64,000 bases of DNA from Vanessa cardui (Eukaryota; Arthropoda; Insecta; Lepidoptera; Nymphalidae), in assembly GCF_905220365.1 (NCBI RefSeq), contig NC_061131.1, positions 8,407,318-8,471,317 on the forward strand, read 5' to 3'. Below, one piece after another: positions 12,601-23,638 of the stretch. Positions within the stretch are counted from its first letter, which is position 1. Each line of letters opens with the position of its first letter. The notes under the pieces were generated by a model. That model saw only the letters and a program-made list of their open reading frames with translations, ran no database searches and was not told the origin of the DNA. The position numbers and the translations under genes were made by a program.

Positions 12601-15600
12601 CACGGTCCAGTAGCTGAAAATAGTAATAAATAGTTTAGAACTGATATATTAGCAATATAAATATAATTTAATGTCTAGTTTAAAAAAAAATAATCACTTT
12701 ATTTTCACTTCTTGAATATTATAATAACTTTTCTAATTACCTTGTTCATGATCCTAGCTAGTTTAACAGGATCGTCCTTATAAAATGATAAAAGAGTAAT
12801 AGCCAGTTCGCCTCGTTGTCTTCGTGTTCCCTCGCAAAGCAATGGATGGTCAGCTTCCGACACATTCGCTTTTAGGCCTAAAGCCGCTACAGCAGATTCG
12901 AAACCTAACATCTCGTCCGATGGTAATCTTGCCTGATAATAAGAATAGAGCGGGAAATTAGAAACACAAAAATCAATCTTAACATTACTTCAATGAACCG
13001 GTTTTTTCTTAGGAATAGATAACATTTTAAGCAAAAGCTTAGGTCTTTTTACTGCCATTTGTGCTTACTATATCTTAGTATATTTATATATAATATATAT
13101 CTCATGTATGAATAAAGACAGTTATAATAAATTTTTAATATTAGTTATAATATGCAAAACAAAAAATATAAATGCAAACATACTGGGTGTTTATTCTCTT
13201 TATCGGTAGCCGATAGAACGAGGACGTCGAAAAGGAAGCTCGCCAACGCTATGGGGAGTAGGGCTGGGCCACGATTTCTGAAAACAGAAAACAGTTATGC
13301 ATCACGAGTAACATTATAACTACAAAAGTTGTAAAAAATTACCTGAGAGTTCCATCTCTTAACTGTTCCGCTTTTTCTCTAGCTAACAGTAGCTGTTCTA
13401 CTCCAGTGGGGAGTTTTTTCAACAACGCCACCAGTTCTGTCTCCTGATTATTAAGCTTTACTTCTAGTGCTTTCGTACTAGCAGGCGGACGAGCCATTTC
13501 CAGGGCGTATAGACCAACTCGGAATGCCAATTCATGATGTTCATTAAACTCTGCTAACACCTGGTAAATAATGTTTGCCATTATTAAAATATAAACATAA
13601 GCTTATAGGACTATAAGATATTTTTAAAGTTTTTTTATTTTTTTATCAAGCAAGTACTATTATAAAAATATTTAAGCAGCTTATACAGCATGACATATTT
13701 ATTTTAAAAGTGGAATTGGAACTTCCAAAATAAGTATGCTTTGGCATCGTCCTTTAAATCTCATGTTAAAGAGCAGCCTCATGTTAATAAATGAGACAAC
13801 ATTTTATTGGTATTGAACATAAATTTAGAATTATTATTTCCAAAACGGCGGTATTATAATATTTACAATGTTTTTTTTTATGTTATAGGTTGGCGGACGA
13901 GCATATGGGCCACCTGATGGAAAGTGGTCACCATCACCCATAGACAATGACACTGTAAGATATATTACCTTACATCGTCAATGGGCCACCAACCTTGGGA
14001 ACTAAGATGTTATGTCCCTTGTGCCTGTAGTTACACTGGCTCACTCACCCTTCAAACCGGAACACAACAATATTGAGTACTGTTATTTGGCGGTAGAATA
14101 ACTGATGAGTGGGTGGTACCTACCCAGACGGGCTTGCACAAAGCCCTACCACCAAGTAAATGTTGCAGTCCAACTAACCGTGCAAAGGAAAGCGCACTTG
14201 GCGAGCGTGGCGGACGCGAGACACGACAGGCGGTGGCTGGCGGCGCACAGGCGCGGCGACGGCGCGTGTCGGCGCCGCGCGCGTCGCGCCTCCGCCGCCG
14301 CGCTCAGTACCGAGCCCACGCTGGCGCCCACGCTGGCACCCGCGCCCGAGCCCACCGAGCGAGACACTATTTTGAGGTTATTTTTAATCTGTCCTCGATA
14401 CTATCGAATGTAACTACTGATACATCTTTACATGGAAATGTGCTACATCCCATATAGACAAAGATGCAATTCACTCGAGTTTTTGCAAGAGTTGATTTCA
14501 TACAATTCAGTTTAAGAATCTTTGATTCGTTTTTATTTTATATACAGTTTACGATTATATATATGTCGGAGATTGGAAAACGGAACGTCAGATCCTAATC
14601 GAATTGGGCGTATTCGGACACAATGGTGGACAACACTGAGGTGGTTGAGGAAGAAGATCGCCCACAATCTCCAACGTTCCCTTCGTTATATATATATTTT
14701 TTGTTTTATGTTTGTAAAATACACTTTATTTATCTCTATTTTTCTATTTGACGACCTCCATGGTCGAGTGGTGTGTACACCGGTTTTCATGGGTACGCCA
14801 CTCTGAGGTCCCGGGTTCGATTCCCGGTCGAGTCGATGTAGATTACCATTAGTTTTCTACGTTGTCTTGGGTCTGGGTGTTTGTGGTACCGTCGTTACTT
14901 CTGATTTCCATAACACAAGTGCTTAAGCTACTTACATTGGGATCAGAGTAATGTATGTGATGTTGTCTCATATTTATTATTTATTATTATTATTTTATTT
15001 TATTTTTATCAAAACTCACCGAGAGCGGGCGGGCTCGCGAGTAGTTCGGCAGCCAGACAGGCACCGAGCGCGCAGGCCTCCCTTGCGTGTCCGTGTGCGT
15101 GCAAGCCCTCAGCGCGCGCAAACGACACCTCCCAGCCGCAGCCCCAGTTGGCGAACGAGCTCGAACCTCCGCCGTTACGACTACCGCTTGAATTCTGGTA
15201 AAAAAGGAACTGTATTCAAAATCAAAATAATCTTTATTCAAGTGGGTTTTTACAAACACATTTAAATCGTCAATTAACAATTAAGTAAAGCTACCACCGG
15301 GTCGGAAAGTAGATTCTACCGAGAAGAACCGGCAAGAAACTCAGTAGTTACTCTTTTTCAAAATTAAAAAAATACAAAGTCATGTTAGTTAATATAATTA
15401 GTAAAATTAACATATCCTGCGTGGAAGTCGACAGGTATTAATTCCACGCTTTTTTATCATCTACAAAATCTTGTATCGAGTAATAGGCCTTTTTTACCAA
15501 TGTATTTTTTACAAACGATTTGAATTGACGAGACGGCAAAGTTAAAAATGTCTGCGGAATTTTATTATAAAAACGGATACCTTGCCCCAAGAAAGATTTA

Positions 15601-18600
15601 TTGACTTTGCGGAGTCGGAAACTTGGGGTTATAAGCTTATCCTTACTCCTAGTGCATATACAGTGATTATCACTAATTTTATCAAAGTGATCAATGTCAC
15701 TGTGTATATACATAATATTGTTGTAAATATATTATATTAATAATAATATATTAAATTTGATACCAGAACAAATAATGTTATTAATTATTTCTTTATTCTT
15801 AAATCTAGATTTTTTGGACGATGCAATTAACTGAATACAATAACATACGTGAGTTTGATTGGAGTTGGCGCTGTCGATGGCGACTCGTCTGGCGGCTGTG
15901 GCGTCGTAGTAGTAGAGGTTGCAGTCGTCGTCGGACACGGAGTCGTCGTGCGACACGCGCCGCACGGCGTCGTCCGACGACGCGCCGGCCGAGCTCGACT
16001 CCTGCGAGTCCGTATCGCCACCGCTCTGTTGCAGTATTTCCTCTTCGTTCTCGCAAAAGCCTATTGCAACGTTAAAACAATTTTATAACGTTTATAGTTA
16101 ATATATGACTAAACAAAGGTAAATTCGTCAAATTCATTCCTCATTTAAACATTTTGATTTGTAGTATACAATTATATTTTCATGGTAAAGTAACGTAACG
16201 TTTACTTTAAAATAAAGTAAGGCCTGTAAATTGCCCACTGCTGGACTTAGGCCCCCTGTTCCATTAATTACCTTCATGGTATCGATTTTAATTTTTATTG
16301 ATACAATACGATATCAAAACTTGTGTTAAAGCAAAGAAACTGAAGTAAAAAAATATATTTCAAGTTTACTGTTACCTTCAGATGAGACGCTGGAATGATT
16401 TCCGTCACTTGGGCCCGAATCACGTACTAATACATCGCTCGGCCCTTCACCCGAACCACGAGCCTGAGATAAAAAGTCATTCCTCTTTATTAAATATACA
16501 TATCGTATAAATATATTTTTATTACACAATAGGGTACTTTCGGTGGTGAAAAATAAATTATGAAAGTTGATAAAACTTAAAAATGATATAGAAATATACT
16601 TAAAAATTCTGATATTGAGTCATATAATTATTACACATTATTAGTTTATTATACTAAATTAAAAAGTCGTAATTTTTAATCTACATGTCACGTGACCTTA
16701 AACACGAGCCGCCATGGTGTGACGTGAGCGGCAAATTCGGTCAGTTCAGCGTTAAGTTATTAACAGCTTAACTATATCTATCAACTTTAACATAATGGAT
16801 TTAATTTTACATCAAATTAAAAAAAAAATCAAAGTGAATTTTATTTGTACGTATTTATTTATTAAAATGCTAACAGATTTGTGAAAGTAGAATTCCGTTC
16901 CTATATATGAATATGGACTATTATTTATACAGGTGTGACGTCACCAATATGACTGATACCGTTTTTTACGGAAATAAAAAGGCTTAAATTTTAATTTCAT
17001 TTTCGGGCAAGAAAGGGTGTTTATTTTGCCTAAATAATTTTTTGTGGCTTTTTATGAGGATATACAACATTTTGAAGTACTATTTATTGATAGAATACCC
17101 TATTACTATTTTTATACCTGACTGGAAGGTCCGGGGATGGCCATATCGACTGTTACACGATTGTTTCTATGGAGTAACTTGCGATGACCAATAAGTGAGG
17201 GATCCGGATTTGTGAGACGATAACTCAGAGACATCTCATTATTCAACACTGCCTTGGAAGAGTTGACCTGAAATTAATTTACCTTATTAGAAATAAAAAA
17301 GAAATACCTATACATTTTAAATTCGATTAAAAAAAAAACTCAAACCTGGTGCACGCTGTCGTTCTTATCCGTGTGTCGGAAAATGGTGAATGGACTGTGG
17401 TAGAGCGGATTGAGATCCTTAGTATAAGTGACGCCGGGGATCTGATAGTCGTCCCACTCGAGGAAGCAGGCTTCCATCGCGGGATGGAAACCGGGAAACA
17501 CTTCGTTCTCACTGATGCCGTTGATGTAGGGCGGGTGCGAGTGCGCGCGCGAATGGCGCGGGTGCGACGACGACGTGTTGATGTGGTTGTTGCGATTCTT
17601 AGCCACCTGTGTGGACAATAAACCATTATAGTATTATCCTCACTTTAATCACTTTTCAGCACCTTTTTTTTATATAGAAATGATCATAATTTATAATTGA
17701 AGACACGAGTAAATTTAAGTCTCTAATAAACCATAACGAAGCAATATAGCAAAAACTTTTACAACATAAGAATTTAATTTGTATTGTGTTTTATACATTA
17801 AAATCATGACATACCAGTATAGCATTATTCTTTTCTAATCACTTTTAAGCACCTATTTTTATATAGCAATGATCATAATTTATAATTGAAGACCCGAGTA
17901 AATTTAAGTCTCAAATAAACCATAACGAAGCAATATAGCAACTTTAACAACATAAGAATTTAATTTGTATTATGTTTTATACATTAAAATCATTAGATAA
18001 GTTTTCGGTTTAATTTACTGTATTTTATACTTTCTACCTTCTCTAGGACTTTCGTATGCCACTGGGCAAACTGTTCGTGCAGTGTGTCTCGTTCGTGTGG
18101 CGCCAGGCCCGGGTTCAGAGCAGCCAAACGCCAGAGTACAACCACCTAGGGAAATTCAACTTCGATTAGAAGAAATATTGAATACCCAACAAGTTATGGA
18201 TTTAAAACATTCATACTACACACAATTACTCTCACAGATTCATGACGTTTTTACTCCGTTACATGTGTGTTTGTAACTACATGCTTTTACTGTACTTGTA
18301 GTAGTCAAAACATCTTGAGCTATTTACAACAACAGTAGCCAGTAAATTTCCCACTGCTGGGTTAAGGCCTCCTCTCCCTTTGAGGAGAATGTTCGGAACG
18401 TATTCCACCACGCTGTTCCAATGCGGGTTGGTGGAATACACATGTGACAAAATTTCATGAAATCAGGCACATGCCGGTTTCCTCCTGATGTTTTCATTCG
18501 TCGGCGAGCATGAGATGAATTATAAACACAAATAAAGCACATGAATATTCGGTGGTGCCTGCCTGGGTTTGAACCCGCGATCGTCGGTCAAGATACACGC

Positions 18601-21600
18601 GTTCTAACCACTGGGCCATCTCTGCTCTCAGCTAAGGTACCTATTTATTCGTTACTATTTATTATTAAAATCATAAAAAATAATAATATTAGACTTCCTA
18701 ACGAAACCCTACCATACTTATTATTTATTTGACTTGCATATTTATTTATTGGATTTATTTTATTATCAATTATTTCAACTACCATCAATTTCGTCTTTTC
18801 AAATTTGGCAAACGTCCCGTGACCGCCGTGTTATTTTTTTTCTCCCTAAGGATATAATGTATATTTATCAAAGTCATACATCAATATGTTTGTTTTAGAA
18901 ATAATGTTTAAGTCAATATAAGAGTCAAACTAGTAAATAACAAAAATAAATCACCAAGAAAAATATTAGATCATTATATACTTTCAAAAGACTTAAAAGA
19001 AGTAAGAAAGAAGAAAGAACTTAAAGAGATGCTGTAAATATAAATGATTTACATTTCATTTTTGATAAGCGATTTTAATATTTACGTTGTTTTATGTCAC
19101 TTTTTTTAAAGTAGTAACTTTGTTCACGATCATTTAATGCATATATTTCGATGGAGATGTGTAAATAATATGCTAACAAAAATAATAGCAATCGGGCATT
19201 TTATACAAATATTATGCAATAGGTACGGTAAGAGTCGAGATGGCCCAGTGGTTAGAAACATGCACGCGTCTTAACCGATGATTGCGGGTTCAAACCCCGG
19301 CAAGCACCGCTGATTCATGTGTTTAATTTGTCATTATAATTCATCTCGTGCTCAGCGGTGAAGGAAAACATCGTGAGGAAACCTGCATGTGACAAATTTC
19401 ATAAAAAAATCTGCCACATATGTATTCCACCAAGCTGCATTGGAACAGCGTGGTGGAATATGTTCCAAACCTTCTCCTCCAAGGGAGAGGAAGCCTTTAG
19501 CCCAGCAGTGGGAATTTACAGGCTGTTGTTGTTGTTGTAGGTACGGTAAGGTAAAATTAGTAATCTCCGGCACTAATAACCAAATTCGGAAATAAAACAC
19601 TGGTGTATATAATAAGGTATAGTGTACACACATACCGTATATATTACACCCGTACGAAAGCAAGGTAAGAGGGGTTATGAGGCCAATACAAATATAACAA
19701 TAGTGTTAATGACCCAAACATTAACATGTCTGTTATGTATTCGACGCATGTTTACGCAATTAAAAACTGATTAGTCAAGTTGAAAATATAGTAATAACAA
19801 TACTACAATTGGGAATAATTCAAATCAATATATTCAGCTGCCAACATGTTCCTAGAGATACATCATATTAATTATTTAACGAAAACGAACTTAAATATTT
19901 GATAAATAACTTTAACACTTATATCGTCCCTGTGTATGTTCTATATTGGTTTTCTTTTTTTTATGGTATAGGTTGGCGGACGAGCATATGGCCCACCTGA
20001 TGGTAAGTGGTCACCATCGCCCATAGACAATGACTGTAAGAAATATTAACTATTCCTTACATCGTCAATGTGCCACCAACCTTGGGTACTAAGATGTTAT
20101 GTCCCTTGTGCCTGTAGTTACACTGGCTCACTCACCCTTCAGACCGGAACGCAATACTGAGTACTGTTATTTGGCGGTAGAATAACTGATGAGTGGGTGG
20201 TACCTACCCAGACGGGCTTGCACAAAGCCCTACCACCAAGTGGTTTGTTTTATAATCATAAACGTAATCAAATTTTATTAATTATTGAGAAATTTGTGGA
20301 TACACGCGGTACTTCAATAATTTTATAAAAAATATTCACCATATATTAACTATGTACAAAAATACAGAACTCGTAGTTATTTGGTAAACAATAGCAGTTT
20401 TTTAACGAATTTACAAAGCGCAAATTTATCAAAGTCAAAATCATTATACCTACAATATAGAAAACACATATTGAATCTCTAAAATCTACAACTGATTCGG
20501 AAACGAACACACCTATCTCAACTTTAGAAATAAATTGTGACATTCACGGCGATCATTTTTTTTTTTTTATTTGAACTGTCAATTGTTTAATTCTCATGGT
20601 GCACAAATCACTTATATAGAGGCATCGGTTTGGCAATGTCACTGACCTCGTCGCAGAGCGAGGAGCAGGCGTGCTGCGCGGCCGAGTTCCCCGCGGCGCC
20701 GTGCTTCCCGCCGCCGCCCCACGCCACCAGAGCTGCCTTGGTACTGTACCACCACACTATAATCTGCCAAGTATTATTTTAGTTATCATCATTCAATAAT
20801 AATTCTGCTATATTTTTTTAAATTTAATTAAAAATATATCAGTCATAAAAATACCTGTTCGCAAGCCATCACTTCCTCGGTGATAATTTCAAGCAAAGGA
20901 ATTGCATTTCGATCACTTCGTTTAAACATTTCTCGTACAATAGACAACAAATTCCACATTCCCTCGGGTTCTCTCCCTCTGAGTGGTCGCAGTAGTGACG
21001 ACCATTCGGCAGCAGCTGGAGGGGCGCTAGTACTCAGGTAGTTCACATCACTATAAGATAAAATAGGCATGATTATTTGTAACACACTTTTTGTATAATG
21101 TACCAAATAATTAAAAAGTTTATAAATAAAAGTTTACCTAAATACTATTGGAGCTGGAACACAGAACTTCACTAATATTTTGTTAATGTTATTATGCAAT
21201 GTTTTTTCATCCAGAAACCAAGAAGTGAACTCATAAGCTGATGCGCCAGCGGTAGGATCTGGCGCTCCACAAGTTGTGTTTATCTGATTCGGTTGAGCTG
21301 ACAATAATTCATCTAATATTCTCTGTGCCGTGGGCAAAACTTGACGTGGTAACTCTGATATAAGGTATTGTGCAAATTTCTGTAGCTGATCTCTTCGTAA
21401 TCTCTGTAGTGATTCAGACACTGGTGCTCTTAAGCAGACTTGTGTTGGCTAAATAAAAAAAATAAGTGAAATTAAAAAAAAAAACTTATTCATATAGTAA
21501 TTCGTATTGAATCATATAATATCTAATAAGAGAGATTCAATGCAGTATAAAATTATAAAATTAATCAACTTTTATTTCAGAAGACTACATCAACACAATT

Positions 21601-23638
21601 ACTTTCATTTGGTTTCATAAAAATAATAAACATAGCAAAAACTATTAATTAACTTCTAAAAGTGTTAAATAACAATTCCATTTCCCATAAATGGGCAACT
21701 ATAGTTTAAAATTCTATAAGAAAATAATTAGTCTGCTATCACTTATCAGACTTCTGTTAGTAAATTGAGTAAAGTAAGTCCTAAAATTATGCATAGCTGA
21801 GTGGCCTAGACTCTTCTTAAAAATAATGTGTGGATCTTTCCTTATATACTATGCATTAAGTATGCATAGTATATGCAGCCATTTATGCCACATATAAGTT
21901 TCCTCATAATATTATCCTTCATAACAGAATAACAGACCAAAAAAATAAAAACAATTAAAAATTTATGTAAATGTATTAAAAATGCACACATTTTATTTTA
22001 CTTACTAAATGTATTCTGTAAAGGCATACAGCAACAATATGAGAACACCAGTGGGCTGACGAAGAGCAGGTGCAATTGCAGGAAGAAATCTTTTGTCTGT
22101 CAAATGTGACTGCTACATTGTATTGAGCTCTTGTCATACTTAGTGTAACAGTTGCAGATAAATGGAAGCCTAATGACAAATTAAATAAAATGTTATGACA
22201 TGTATAGTGGTCGCAGTACACAAGATTACATTATTATATTTTCGCCTTGCTTAAATACTATAGTAGGAAAATACTACACAAAAATACAATATAGTATTTC
22301 TTTTGTGACACACAATATCGTTTCAATTACATTTATAAACATGTAAATACAAAGACAACTTTATGTTAAAATTCCCTTAAATATGTCCTTTTTGGCTTAA
22401 TACAACATACAAAGTAATTTAATTCTATGTATATGTTGTAAATAACAAAACATATGATATTTTATAAAACATTGAAATCATTATTCATTATTATTAACCA
22501 AATAAATATTTAAAAAATAAACTTACCAATCTGTAAAACATCTTTTACAGCTCTGTCCCTGAACAAATGTTCACCTTTCTGAAACTCATCAGCTGATCCA
22601 TTTGCAAGACAAGAATAAAGACGAATATCATCCTCGCTATCAGGAAAACTCCAGAAGGCAATTTGTAACTGAAGTTGTTCAGGCACAGGTGGATAAACAT
22701 TTTCAACCAATTCAAAGGGAATATGACAAGCGACACACTTTGCTGCTAGTTCACTTAGGCTTGATACAGTTTTTTCTACAACAAAAATATAATGTTGTTA
22801 AATACAATGCATGTCCATGTCTATTTATATTCATAGTTGTATGAGATAGATCACATATTAATATTAAGATTTCTATATCAGTAATTGTTTTTTTTTTGTA
22901 TATATAAAAATATTAAATTTTCTTATCAAAAGCTAATAAGAGAGGTGTAAGCATAATTTTATTGTAACTTTAAGTCAGTAGATAAGTGAATTGTGTTTTA
23001 TACATCATCAGTGAAAGTTTGTGAAAGTTAGCAATAATGGTCATTCCAACAAATTTTTACTAAAATTTCATACTAATACTAAAAATATTATATAAAAAAA
23101 GAACAAAGAAACTACATTTCATACACATGCAACAATTTTAATTTAGTTCTTACTACCATTTGCTTGGTTAAGCAAAAGGTAAATGACTTTTTAGCACCTG
23201 TCTCCATGTTAACACACACAAAGAAAACTTCAACCTAGCAAATATTACACTTAAATAAATATGTTTAATCAACTAATTTTCTGATATTTCGTGTAACATT
23301 AATATATTAATAATTTATTGAATAAAATAAAAAGAAATGTTTTTGTTTCTATACTTCGAAACAAAGGATCAGCTGCATAGTTACCTTGAATTGTTTTTTT
23401 TGTGGTGCGAATACCGAAAGTGTTTTGAAGATTTGGTCTTCTCCATCCTCGCCAATTGTTGCAAAGACTCTCAGGTTCTGAGGTCCAGCTGCACAATGAA
23501 TCTTCTTCAAAACGTTCTGAATCTTCAAAACTGAAATGATCTCCTTCCTCCCAGTCGAGTAAAGGAGATCCCACGTCGACTGGGGCGGCTGATCGTCCCC
23601 CTTTCCCATTATTATTTGAAGCCCCCGCCACTTTACTG
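6614..23638 (-). CDS. ZSWIM8: Zinc finger SWIM domain-containing protein 8 (Cullin-RING E3 receptor), 28 exons, 5' end missing
   Basis: Substrate receptor of a Cullin-RING E3 that, in animals, ubiquitinates Argonaute during target-directed microRNA degradation. Exons 5' to 3': 23638-23415, 22775-22527, 22169-22006 (SWIM), 21448-21138, 21050-20855, 20763-20647, 18145-18038, 17606-17346, 17267-17118, 16463-16376, 16060-15849, 15194-15020, 14366-14179, 13560-13343, 13277-13184, 12932-12741, 12613-12452, 11851-11712, 11334-11167, 10967-10855, 10761-10664, 10470-10293, 9730-9510, 9262-9098, 8685-8363, 7907-7674, 7254-7105, 6680-6614. All junctions keep phase and give about 1654 codons (human about 1837). 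Diagnostic stretches include the acidic N terminus (FSFEDSERFEEDSLCSW), YPPVPEQLQLQIAFWSFP, GAPDPTAG, LRPLRGREPEG, RPPASTKALEVKL, VSEADHPLLCEGTRR, VPNQPSEASAHF, SRTYSSHVSWITGQAM, and a C terminus related to human LKRSKQTKELW. The visible part has no in-frame ATG before residue 169, so the initiator lies upstream. Exons differ strongly in GC content. Confidence 0.93.
7291..7594 (-). mobile_element. SINE family A, full-length copy 1
   Basis: A poly-T tract at the low end is followed by GGTTGGCGGACGAGCATATG and ends at CCTACCACCAAGTA. Read on the minus strand this is a short retroelement with a poly(A) tail. Near-identical copies lie at 13873-14157, 19951-20240 and 36648-36938, all in the same orientation. 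This copy fills most of the 419-bp intron between ZSWIM8 exons 26 and 27. It resembles the abundant Metulj-type SINEs of butterflies, but the family name would need a repeat-library search. Confidence 0.85.
8363..9262 (-). CDS. ZSWIM8: ZSWIM8 exons 24-25: His/Pro-rich and Val/Gly/Ser-rich linker, then start of C-terminal helical region
   Basis: Exon 24 (9262-9098) codes for a histidine- and proline-rich stretch with repeated HPQH and AHP units. Exon 25 (8685-8363) codes for a run of VGGV/VSGVSAV/VSGVSG repeats before the conserved helix AAYRVGMLALETQARRVHDD. Human ZSWIM8 has a low-complexity linker rich in His/Pro at the same place, followed by the same conserved helix (AAYRVGMLALEM). The linker is probably disordered, since the family conserves its composition rather than its sequence. 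Exon 25 joins exon 26 in phase 2 to give the FGR-NPPYGEHVKWLL junction. Confidence 0.85.
11852..12451. other. ZSWIM8 intron 17, no feature recognised
   Basis: AT-rich intron sequence between exons 17 and 18. A 71-codon open frame at 12179-12394 on the plus strand has no recognisable domain and no coding character. No transposon family of this window is present. Confidence 0.6.
13873..14157 (-). mobile_element. SINE family A, full-length copy 2
   Basis: Same element as at 7291-7594, with a shorter poly-T end. It lies in ZSWIM8 intron 13. Its high end stops 21 bases from the exon 14366-14179 boundary, so the SINE begins almost immediately inside the intron after the GTTAGT donor. Confidence 0.85.
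14751..14972 (+). mobile_element. tRNA-derived SINE family C, copy 1
   Basis: The head contains an A-box-like TGGTCGAGTGGT and a B-box GGTTCGATTCC, the split internal promoter of RNA polymerase III. This is followed by a unique body (TTGTCTTGGGTCTGGGTGTT) and an AT-rich tail (TATTTATTATTTATT). Copies are at 34941-35165 (plus) and 32186-32380 (minus, lacking the 5' end). This copy lies in ZSWIM8 intron 12. Confidence 0.85.
15205..15725 (-). mobile_element. 3' end of a Jockey-like non-LTR retrotransposon
   Basis: Minus-strand frame 15713-15438 has the look of the extreme C terminus of a LINE reverse transcriptase: FRLRKVNKSFLGQGIRFYNK, then a PSRQFKSFVKNTLVKKAYY stretch ending KKAWN. I know this pattern from lepidopteran non-LTR elements. 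The 3' UTR follows to about 15205 and ends in AT-rich sequence (CTTTATTCAAGTGGG on the plus strand). The element is 5'-truncated, as is usual for LINEs, and dead. The same 3' UTR occurs at 37781-37945. It lies in ZSWIM8 intron 11. Confidence 0.8.
16215..16265 (-). mobile_element. Fragment of SINE family B tail
   Basis: The string GCCTGTAAATTGCCCACTGC and the following GGACTTAGGCC match the end of SINE family B at 35750-36045 with several substitutions. Only about 50 bases are left, in ZSWIM8 intron 10. Confidence 0.6.
17646..17998. repeat. Tandem direct duplication, two copies of about 165 bp
   Basis: Segments starting at 17646 and 17837 (both TAATCACTTTT...GCACC) repeat with only a few substitutions and small indels. 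Both include GATCATAATTTATAATTGAA and the closing TTTATACATTAAAATCAT. They lie in ZSWIM8 intron 7, upstream (in genome coordinates) of exon 18145-18038. No known element is recognised. Confidence 0.85.
18327..18635 (-). mobile_element. tRNA-derived SINE family B, copy 1
   Basis: Read on the minus strand, the head has an A-box-like TGGCCCAGTGGTTAGAACG and a B-box-like GGTTCAAACCC. The body ends in CCCAGCAGTGGGAAATTTAC and a (TTG)n tail. Divergence is moderate. It lies in ZSWIM8 intron 6. Confidence 0.8.
19220..19550 (+). mobile_element. SINE family B, copy 2, with 13-bp target-site duplication
   Basis: The element spans 19233-19537 and is flanked by perfect copies of TAGGTACGGTAAG at 19220-19232 and 19538-19550. 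The head is GAGATGGCCCAGTGGTTAG, the tail CTG(TTG)n. The perfect duplication proves retrotransposition at this site and points to a fairly recent insertion. Confidence 0.92.
19951..20240 (-). mobile_element. SINE family A, full-length copy 3
   Basis: Same element as at 7291-7594 with small deletions. The poly-T end is at the low coordinate and the other end is CCTACCACCAAGTGG. It lies in ZSWIM8 intron 6, about 400 bp from the exon at 20763-20647. Confidence 0.85.
21844..21874. repeat. Short perfect inverted repeat, 13-bp arms
   Basis: Arms ATATACTATGCAT (21844-21856) and ATGCATAGTATAT (21862-21874) are perfect reverse complements around a 5-base loop. It lies in ZSWIM8 intron 3. It may be a relic of a palindromic element or a chance AT-rich palindrome. 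Confidence 0.7.
22006..22169 (-). CDS. ZSWIM8: ZSWIM8 exon 3: SWIM zinc finger
   Basis: This exon holds the defining SWIM motif, C-x-C-x6-C-x-H. It is visible as CTCSSSAHWCSH, with ligands at about residues 190, 192, 199 and 201 of the visible protein. The preceding strand (YNVAVTFDRQKISSCNC) and the following helix (IVAVCLYRIHL) match the family layout. SWIM domains bind zinc and are thought to mediate protein or nucleic-acid contacts. The exon enters in phase 1 after a TTAG acceptor and leaves in phase 0 at a strong GTAAGT donor. All four zinc ligands are intact, so the finger should fold. Confidence 0.93.

Larger units (their letters stand above)
18146..20646. other. ZSWIM8 intron 6, transposon-rich
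   Basis: The 2.5-kb intron carries SINE B copies at 18327-18635 and 19233-19537 and a SINE A copy at 19951-20240. The intervening AT-rich stretches (for example 18650-19215 and 19560-19940) show no gene. Confidence 0.75.

Noticed and set aside
14555..14700. Possible imperfect hairpin near TCGGAGATTGG and CAATCTCCAACG
   Set aside because: Only about 8 bp pair well; not above chance for this intron.
14761..14840. Genuine tRNA gene from A and B boxes
   Set aside because: The boxes belong to a repeated SINE with a non-tRNA body; no acceptor stem or clean cloverleaf is visible.
15438..15713. 91-codon minus-strand open frame as a host gene
   Set aside because: It is the C-terminal end of a LINE reverse transcriptase inside an intron.
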